Shown here piece after piece: positions 59,781 through 64,000 of a DNA stretch of 64,000 bases. The notes beneath the pieces were generated by a model. The model had not been told where the DNA came from. It saw only the letters and a program-made list of their open reading frames with translations, and searched no databases. A program made the position numbers and the translations under genes. The first letter of the stretch is position 1; each line of letters begins with the position of its first letter. Source of the stretch: Chloroflexota bacterium (GTDB taxonomy: Bacteria > Chloroflexota > Chloroflexia > Chloroheliales > Chloroheliaceae); NCBI GenBank assembly GCA_028287745.1, contig JAQBPB010000018.1, forward strand, positions 1 through 64,000. The letters run 5' to 3'.

Positions 59781-61010
59781 ATGCGCAGCGGCACTAATCT
59801 ACCACGCGTCCGGGACTACAACCAGGGGGTGGTCCTTGAAGCTATCCGGGTCGGTAGCGGGGTCAGCCGGGTTGAAATTGCCGAAAACACCGGCCTGACC
59901 GCCCAGACGGTATCGAATATTGTGCGCCGCCTGCTGGATGATGAACTGGTTATCGAGGACGGAGTAGACCCTTCCGGCCGCAAACCCCGCGTTAAATTAC
60001 GCATCAAACCCGATTCGCGTTACGCCATCGGGGCCCTGATTGACCGGGACGAAACCTCACTGGTCCTGATGGATCTTGACGGCCGGATTGTTGGCCGCGA
60101 GTCCCGCCCGGTTGACCAGCAACAGGGCGCCCAGGGCGTGCTGGACCAGGTGGCCGAAGCTACCCAGACCCTGGTCCAGAATGCTAAAGTTGACCCTTCT
60201 AAATTACTGGGAGTTGGCCTGGGCTGTCCCGGGCCAATGGACCACGAACAGGGCATTCTCTACGAACCACTGGACCTTTTCGGCTGGAACTGGCACGAAG
60301 TCGCCCTGAAGCAAGACCTGTCAGGCCGCATCGGTCTGCCGGTTATCGTTGATAATGACGCGACCGCCGCCGCCGTAGGCGAACGCTGGGTCGGTGGCGC
60401 CCAGGGCGTGCGCAACTTTGCCTATATCTTCATGAGTATGGGCCTGGGTGCGGGGATTTTTATCGAAAACCAGCTCTACCGGGGCGATACAACCAACGCC
60501 GGGGAGTTGGGCCACATGACTATTAACATCGACGGCCCCTTATGTTTTTGCGGTAACCGGGGCTGCCTGGAAATCTATAGCTCGCCGGTCCGGATCCTTA
60601 CGGAAGTCCGCCACCGTTTGAAGCAGGGAGAACCCAGCAGCCTGGCCGCCCTGCTGGATGTCACCTTGCCTGACATCCGCCGGGCGGCCATGAATGGCGA
60701 CCCTTTAGCCCTGGAAGAAGTGCGCTATTCCGCCCGGATGCTGGCTAACGGTGTGGTAAACATGGTCAGCCTGCTGGACTTGCGGCTGGTGGTCCTGGGC
60801 GGGCGGCACCTGGCCGAAGTCGGACCGATTTACAAGCAAGAAGTTGAACGCGCCCTGAATAACCGGCTGCTCACCCGCAACTTGCGCCGGGTTAACGTCG
60901 AACTTTCAGTGGCCGGACGAGATGCCGGGGCGGTGGGAGCGGCCGCGCTGGTCCTTCACGAAATCTTTGCCCCGCGCATGACCGAATTAAACATGGTTTC
61001 CCAGTTCTAA
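59781..61010 (+). CDS. ROK family transcriptional regulator
   Basis: A 409-residue protein of NagC/XylR type. An N-terminal winged HTH (VSRVEIAENTGLTAQTVSNIV) precedes the ROK sugar-kinase-like domain: VDNDATAAAVGER, AGELGHMTI and the zinc motif CFCGNRGCLE (~255-264). I chose the ATG at 59781 with AAGGAG just upstream over the TTG at 59751. It likely represses the GH36 alpha-galactosidase gene. Free sugar would relieve binding. It is not a glucokinase because the HTH is present. Confidence 0.93.
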   Translation: MRSGTNLPRVRDYNQGVVLEAIRVGSGVSRVEIAENTGLTAQTVSNIVRRLLDDELVIEDGVDPSGRKPRVKLRIKPDSRYAIGALIDRDETSLVLMDLDGRIVGRESRPVDQQQGAQGVLDQVAEATQTLVQNAKVDPSKLLGVGLGCPGPMDHEQGILYEPLDLFGWNWHEVALKQDLSGRIGLPVIVDNDATAAAVGERWVGGAQGVRNFAYIFMSMGLGAGIFIENQLYRGDTTNAGELGHMTINIDGPLCFCGNRGCLEIYSSPVRILTEVRHRLKQGEPSSLAALLDVTLPDIRRAAMNGDPLALEEVRYSARMLANGVVNMVSLLDLRLVVLGGRHLAEVGPIYKQEVERALNNRLLTRNLRRVNVELSVAGRDAGAVGAAALVLHEIFAPRMTELNMVSQF

Positions 61011-61086
61011 CCCTTAAACGCCTTTACCTGACCTGATATAACTTTCGTAACCTGTTCCAACGTTTTAGTTTTACGGAGGGTAATAA

Positions 61087-61920
61087 ATGGAACAGCCTGC
61101 CGCCTCCAGGCTCCGGCAAGCTGCCAGCCTCGCTACCAGGGGTATGCAGCCGGAAGCAGCGGGCCTTTGCCGCCAGGTACTTGCCACAGAACCGGATAAT
61201 TTAACGGCGTTGCTCTGGCTGGGTTACAGCTCACCCAACCAGCTAGAGGCGGAAGAAGCCATCGCTTCGGCTTATGAGCGCTACCCCCAGCACCCGGCGG
61301 TCCTGCAAGCGGTCAACTGGTACAACACCTACTTTATAGAAATACCGGTGGAACAGCCCGCCCCAGTACCACCCACGCCAGAACCTGTCCAACCGGCCGG
61401 GAATATAAGGCACACCCCGGTGGGCGAAGCCATACCAGACAACTTCAATTTCTTTTTGAGCCAGACCGGGAGCATATTAATCGGCGCAGCGATATTCCTG
61501 GTCATAAACCTGTTTGTTTTCCTGTACTATACCTTCTTCCGTGGCATTGCCTGGACCCCTTTTGGGCTACCCAGGCTGTTTTATGCCGTATTTGCCCTGG
61601 GAAGTGGCCTCGTAACCGGGGGTTTTCTGGTTTACATTATCCGGGACGTATTTACACCGCCTGTCAAAGGTCCCGGTTATATAAGCAATCGCCGGGTAAA
61701 CCGCCGCCGGGTGAAGTCGGAAAGCGGGCCGAGCACCGAGGAATATTACGAACTGGATTTTATGGCCGATGAAGTGGTCGGACAGCCCGGTAAAATAGTG
61801 CGCCTGACCCTGACTAAACAGCAGTACGAGGCCAGTGAACGGACCAACCGGGCCTTTGTGGTTTACAGCCCGCGGTTGGGTGCGGTCAAATTATACCAAC
61901 CCCTTCGCTCGATTTATTAA
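61087..61920 (+). CDS. TPR-like and two-TM membrane protein of unknown function
   Basis: A 277-residue protein. The N-terminal ~70 residues resemble a TPR pair (AASLATRGMQPEAAGLCRQVLATEPDNLTALLWLGY). A Pro-rich stretch (~90-115) leads to two TM helices (~130-160 ILIGAAIFLVINLFVFLYY; ~175-200 LFYAVFALGSGLVTGGFLVYII), then a basic and acidic cytoplasmic tail of ~75 residues (NRRRVKSE; EYYELDFMADEVVG). I recognise no family. GGAGGG precedes the ATG. Separated from the ROK gene by 76 bases; cotranscription is possible but not shown. Confidence 0.65.
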   Translation: MEQPAASRLRQAASLATRGMQPEAAGLCRQVLATEPDNLTALLWLGYSSPNQLEAEEAIASAYERYPQHPAVLQAVNWYNTYFIEIPVEQPAPVPPTPEPVQPAGNIRHTPVGEAIPDNFNFFLSQTGSILIGAAIFLVINLFVFLYYTFFRGIAWTPFGLPRLFYAVFALGSGLVTGGFLVYIIRDVFTPPVKGPGYISNRRVNRRRVKSESGPSTEEYYELDFMADEVVGQPGKIVRLTLTKQQYEASERTNRAFVVYSPRLGAVKLYQPLRSIY

Positions 61921-61964
61921 GCCGTCCTGATCTTTTTATAAGCTTAAATCACCCGCTTATAGCA

Positions 61965-62015
61965 GTGCCAGGGGTAGATGATTTAGGCATTAATGGTTAA
62001 ATAATACCCTGGCAC
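61965..62015. promoter_or_regulatory. Long-loop inverted repeat upstream of the GlsB/YeaQ-type gene
   Basis: GTGCCAGGG (61965) and its exact inverse CCCTGGCAC (62007) enclose 33 bases. Neither a terminator nor a known operator; may be a spaced binding site or an mRNA structure. Confidence 0.3.
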
Positions 62016-62123
62016 ACATTCTGCATTAGGGTTGGCATAAGCTTATGGAAACGCAACCAGGGAAACAGATTTAAGTAATGTTTTACTTGTTAAGTAGCGT
62101 GATGTTTGGAAAGGGGACAAAAG

Positions 62124-62423
62124 ATGAGCACATTTTTAGTCGGTCAGAGTGTCAATATTGATGGCACTAATCTTTTATGGTGGCTTATAGTTGGTCTGAT
62201 TGCAGGTGTGCTGGCCAGCGCGATTACCCGCAGCAGTAACGGTATTATCGGGGATATTATCCTGGGTATTATCGGGGCTTTCGTGGGCGGTTTTATTCTA
62301 AGCCTGCTTAATATTACTACTTACGGCCTGCTGGGGACCATCCTGGCCGCAACCTTAGGTGCGATAGTAGTTATCCTACTGGTACGCGCCATTACCGGCC
62401 GCGGCCGTCGTAGAGTTTTCTAA
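62124..62423 (+). CDS. GlsB/YeaQ/YmgE family small membrane protein
   Basis: A 99-residue protein of the transglycosylase-associated family: LLWWLIVGLIAGVLASAITR, GIIGDIILGIIGAFVGGFIL and a third helix, ending in GRGRRRVF. Three TM segments rich in Gly. Often linked to general stress; the biochemical role is unknown. The ATG at 62124 with AAGGGG upstream is preferred over TTG at 62106. It is followed by a terminator. Confidence 0.85.
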   Translation: MSTFLVGQSVNIDGTNLLWWLIVGLIAGVLASAITRSSNGIIGDIILGIIGAFVGGFILSLLNITTYGLLGTILAATLGAIVVILLVRAITGRGRRRVF

Positions 62424-62434
62424 TTCTTTCAACT

Positions 62435-62468
62435 AAAAAAGCCCTTCCGGTTCTGGAGGGGCTTTTTT
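62435..62468. terminator. Bidirectional terminator between the GlsB-type gene and the glycerate kinase gene
   Basis: AAAAAAGCCCTTCC / GGAGGGGCTTTTTT 14-bp stem with one G-T pair and 6-base loop; A-run and T-run flank it. Confidence 0.9.
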
Positions 62469-62469
62469 A

Positions 62470-63870
62470 TTACCAGACTAATACCAGCGTCAAATCATTT
62501 ACATTGGTGTTGGTCGGTCCGGTCTTTAGCAAGCCGCCCGCCCGCTCGAAGAAATGGTAAGCGTCATTTCTTTGCAAGTAGTCAAATGGGTCAATGTTAT
62601 TAGCCCGGGCTTGCCTGACCGTATCACCTTCGGCAAAGGCGCCCGCCGCGTCGGTTGGCCCATCGCTGCCATCGGTCGCCAGCGGCACTATCAGTACATT
62701 TTCCAACCCTTCGATAGCCAATGACGCCGCCAGGGCTAATTCCTGGTTCCGGCCGCCCAGGCCGTCACCCCGGACAGTTACCGTTGTTTCGCCACCGGCA
62801 ATCAGACATGCCGGGCGCTTTACAGGTTCATCTGTCGCCAGGATTTCGCGGGCTACCCCGGCCAGCACTTTGGCTACCTCGCGGGCTTCACCTTCAACAA
62901 AAGTCGAAAGCAGCAGGGTATTAAACCCAAGCTCACGGGCTTTAGCCAGCCCGGCCTGGGCCGCCACCCGGTTATCACCGACAATTACCGTAACAACCCG
63001 CTCGAACAGTGGGTCGCCCGGTTTAGGAGTTTCCGGGACCTGTCCGGCCAATCCTTTTTCAAAATAGTGGTGGATAGACGCTGGAATAAGGCCAGGCGCG
63101 GTTAATCCCAACCGCCGTAAAATATCCCAGGCATCCTGAAAGGTGGTCGTGTCCGGTACAGTCGGGCCGCTGGCAATCACATCCAGCGGGCTGCCTACCA
63201 CGTCTGAAAGTATCAGGCCGATCAGGCGAGCCGGGGCGGCCAACCGGGCCAGTTGTCCGCCCTTCACCCGTGACAGGTGTTTGCGGACCGTATTCATTTC
63301 GTTAATTGTCGCGCCGCTTTTGAGCATGGCGTTCGCCAGGGCTTGCATATCGGCAAGCGAAACCCCGTCAACCGGTTCTTCCAGCAAAGCCGAACCGCCG
63401 CCGCTAATAAGGGCCACGACCGTATCGCGCTCGTCCAAACCTTTTAGCCACCCGGTAATCTCCCCGGTGGCGCTGATACCTGCCTCGTCCAGGACCGGGT
63501 GACCGGCTTCCCTGAACTGGACCGGTCCGGCCGTATTCATTTCGGCCGGGCCGTATCCATACTTAACCGTCACCACCCCACCCGCCAGGCGTTCGCCTAA
63601 AATCTGAGCAACCGCCTGGGCCATCGGCGTACCGGCCTTACCCGCTCCGACCACAATCATTTTGCCAGCCGGGTTAAGCTGAAATTCCCGGCCGCCAACC
63701 ACCAGCCGGTTTTGGGCCGGGTCAAAAGTAAAAGCCCGGCGGACCGCCTCAAATGGGTCAACCGCTGTCAGGGCCGCACCCAGGATTTCCAGGGCCTGTT
63801 TTCGCCTCCGCAAACTGGGACCGGCTACCTGCAACAAATTTCGGGTGAGTGGATTCTCGATCAGGTCCAT
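62470..63870 (-). CDS. Glycerate 2-kinase (GckA/TtuD, MOFRL family)
   Basis: A 466-residue enzyme that makes 2-phosphoglycerate from glycerate with ATP. The N-terminal DUF4147 domain has VVGAGKAGTPMAQA, GHPVLDEAG and SGGGSALLEEP. INEMNTVRKHLSRVKGGQLA and LILSDVVGSPLDVIASGPT follow. The C-terminal MOFRL domain has GGETTVTVRGDGLGGRNQEL and VPLATDGSDGPTDAAGA. Length is normal. It would feed sugar-acid or glyoxylate-derived glycerate into glycolysis. It lies 27 bases after another minus-strand gene that runs out of the window, so the two are probably cotranscribed. Confidence 0.92.
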   Translation of the reverse strand: MDLIENPLTRNLLQVAGPSLRRRKQALEILGAALTAVDPFEAVRRAFTFDPAQNRLVVGGREFQLNPAGKMIVVGAGKAGTPMAQAVAQILGERLAGGVVTVKYGYGPAEMNTAGPVQFREAGHPVLDEAGISATGEITGWLKGLDERDTVVALISGGGSALLEEPVDGVSLADMQALANAMLKSGATINEMNTVRKHLSRVKGGQLARLAAPARLIGLILSDVVGSPLDVIASGPTVPDTTTFQDAWDILRRLGLTAPGLIPASIHHYFEKGLAGQVPETPKPGDPLFERVVTVIVGDNRVAAQAGLAKARELGFNTLLLSTFVEGEAREVAKVLAGVAREILATDEPVKRPACLIAGGETTVTVRGDGLGGRNQELALAASLAIEGLENVLIVPLATDGSDGPTDAAGAFAEGDTVRQARANNIDPFDYLQRNDAYHFFERAGGLLKTGPTNTNVNDLTLVLVW

Positions 63871-63897
63871 TATGTAGTGTGATTTAGAAAGTATTAT

Positions 63898-64000
63898 TTA
63901 GTAACCAGGAAAATGAATCTTGGTAACCTGACCTGGCATAACTAGCTGATTGAAATATTCAAGAGCCGTCTGGACCACTTTACGCTGCAAGTCCGGCTGG
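63898..64000 (-). CDS. C-terminal end of a gene cut by the window edge
   Basis: An open minus-strand frame enters from 64000 and ends with TAA at 63900-63898. The 33 visible residues read Q-P-D-L-Q-R-K-V-V-Q-T-A-L-E-Y-F-N-Q-L, then VMPGQVTKIHFPGY. They look like a helix followed by a strand, too little to name the protein. It is upstream of the glycerate kinase gene, likely in its operon. Confidence 0.5.
   Translation of the reverse strand, partial: QPDLQRKVVQTALEYFNQLVMPGQVTKIHFPGY

Overview
The window looks like a chromosome segment of a member of the Chloroflexota (inference). The base composition is moderate (roughly half G+C by eye). The secreted GH99-like protein carries a C-terminal module ending in FERRILTYTPDNP, a type I associate with this phylum. 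There is also a Ser/Thr kinase fused to WD40 propellers, a STAND-type regulator and an mreBCD-mrdA-minCD shape and division cluster. I see no phage genes, no insertion sequence, no CRISPR array and no rRNA. Class and species cannot be decided from the sequence alone.

Layout. 1-5.7 kb (+): two polytopic membrane proteins of GT-C/YfhO type (the first cut by the window edge, the second split by a frameshift), a DPM1-like GT2 glycosyltransferase and a DUF1445 protein. 6-14.3 kb: an unknown 247-aa protein, then on the minus strand mreB, mreC, mreD, mrdA (PBP2), minC and minD, with repeat-bearing spacers on both sides of mreC. 14.5-16.4 kb: a divergent AraC regulator and PhyH-type dioxygenase. 16.4-27.6 kb (+): a locus resembling type VII secretion: a membrane kinase with 14 WD40 repeats, a ubiquitin-like-domain protein, a small multispanning protein, a large EccC/FtsK-like ATPase and an XRE-NB-ARC protein. 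28-30 kb: a 14-TM drug exporter.

30-40.5 kb is a sugar-utilisation island: AraC divergent from a GH4 alpha-galactosidase, then LacI, an ABC sugar importer (lipoprotein plus two permeases, no ATPase) and a giant FAD oxidoreductase. 40.7-44.4 kb holds a DUF4383 membrane protein, a methyltransferase and a secreted GH99-like protein. 44.9-52.4 kb (-) holds a small unknown protein, a putative surface-glycan operon (membrane protein, methyltransferase, GT2, GNAT) and an ABC exporter. Two tRNA-Ser genes lie at 53.0-53.2 kb. 53.4-56.5 kb has an enolase-superfamily enzyme divergent from an AraC regulator, which converges on a second PhyH dioxygenase. 57.5-61 kb has a GH36 alpha-galactosidase and a ROK regulator. 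The window ends with two small membrane proteins, a glycerate 2-kinase and the tail of another gene.

Taken together, two alpha-galactosidases of unrelated families, an importer and LacI/ROK/AraC regulators point to use of plant-type alpha-galactosides. The most unusual piece is the 16.4-27.6 kb kinase/ubiquitin-like/EccC/NB-ARC locus: it has no WXG100 substrate gene in view, and the ATPase tail carries a W-D/N-x-x-F-x-x-D-E-P-A motif three times.
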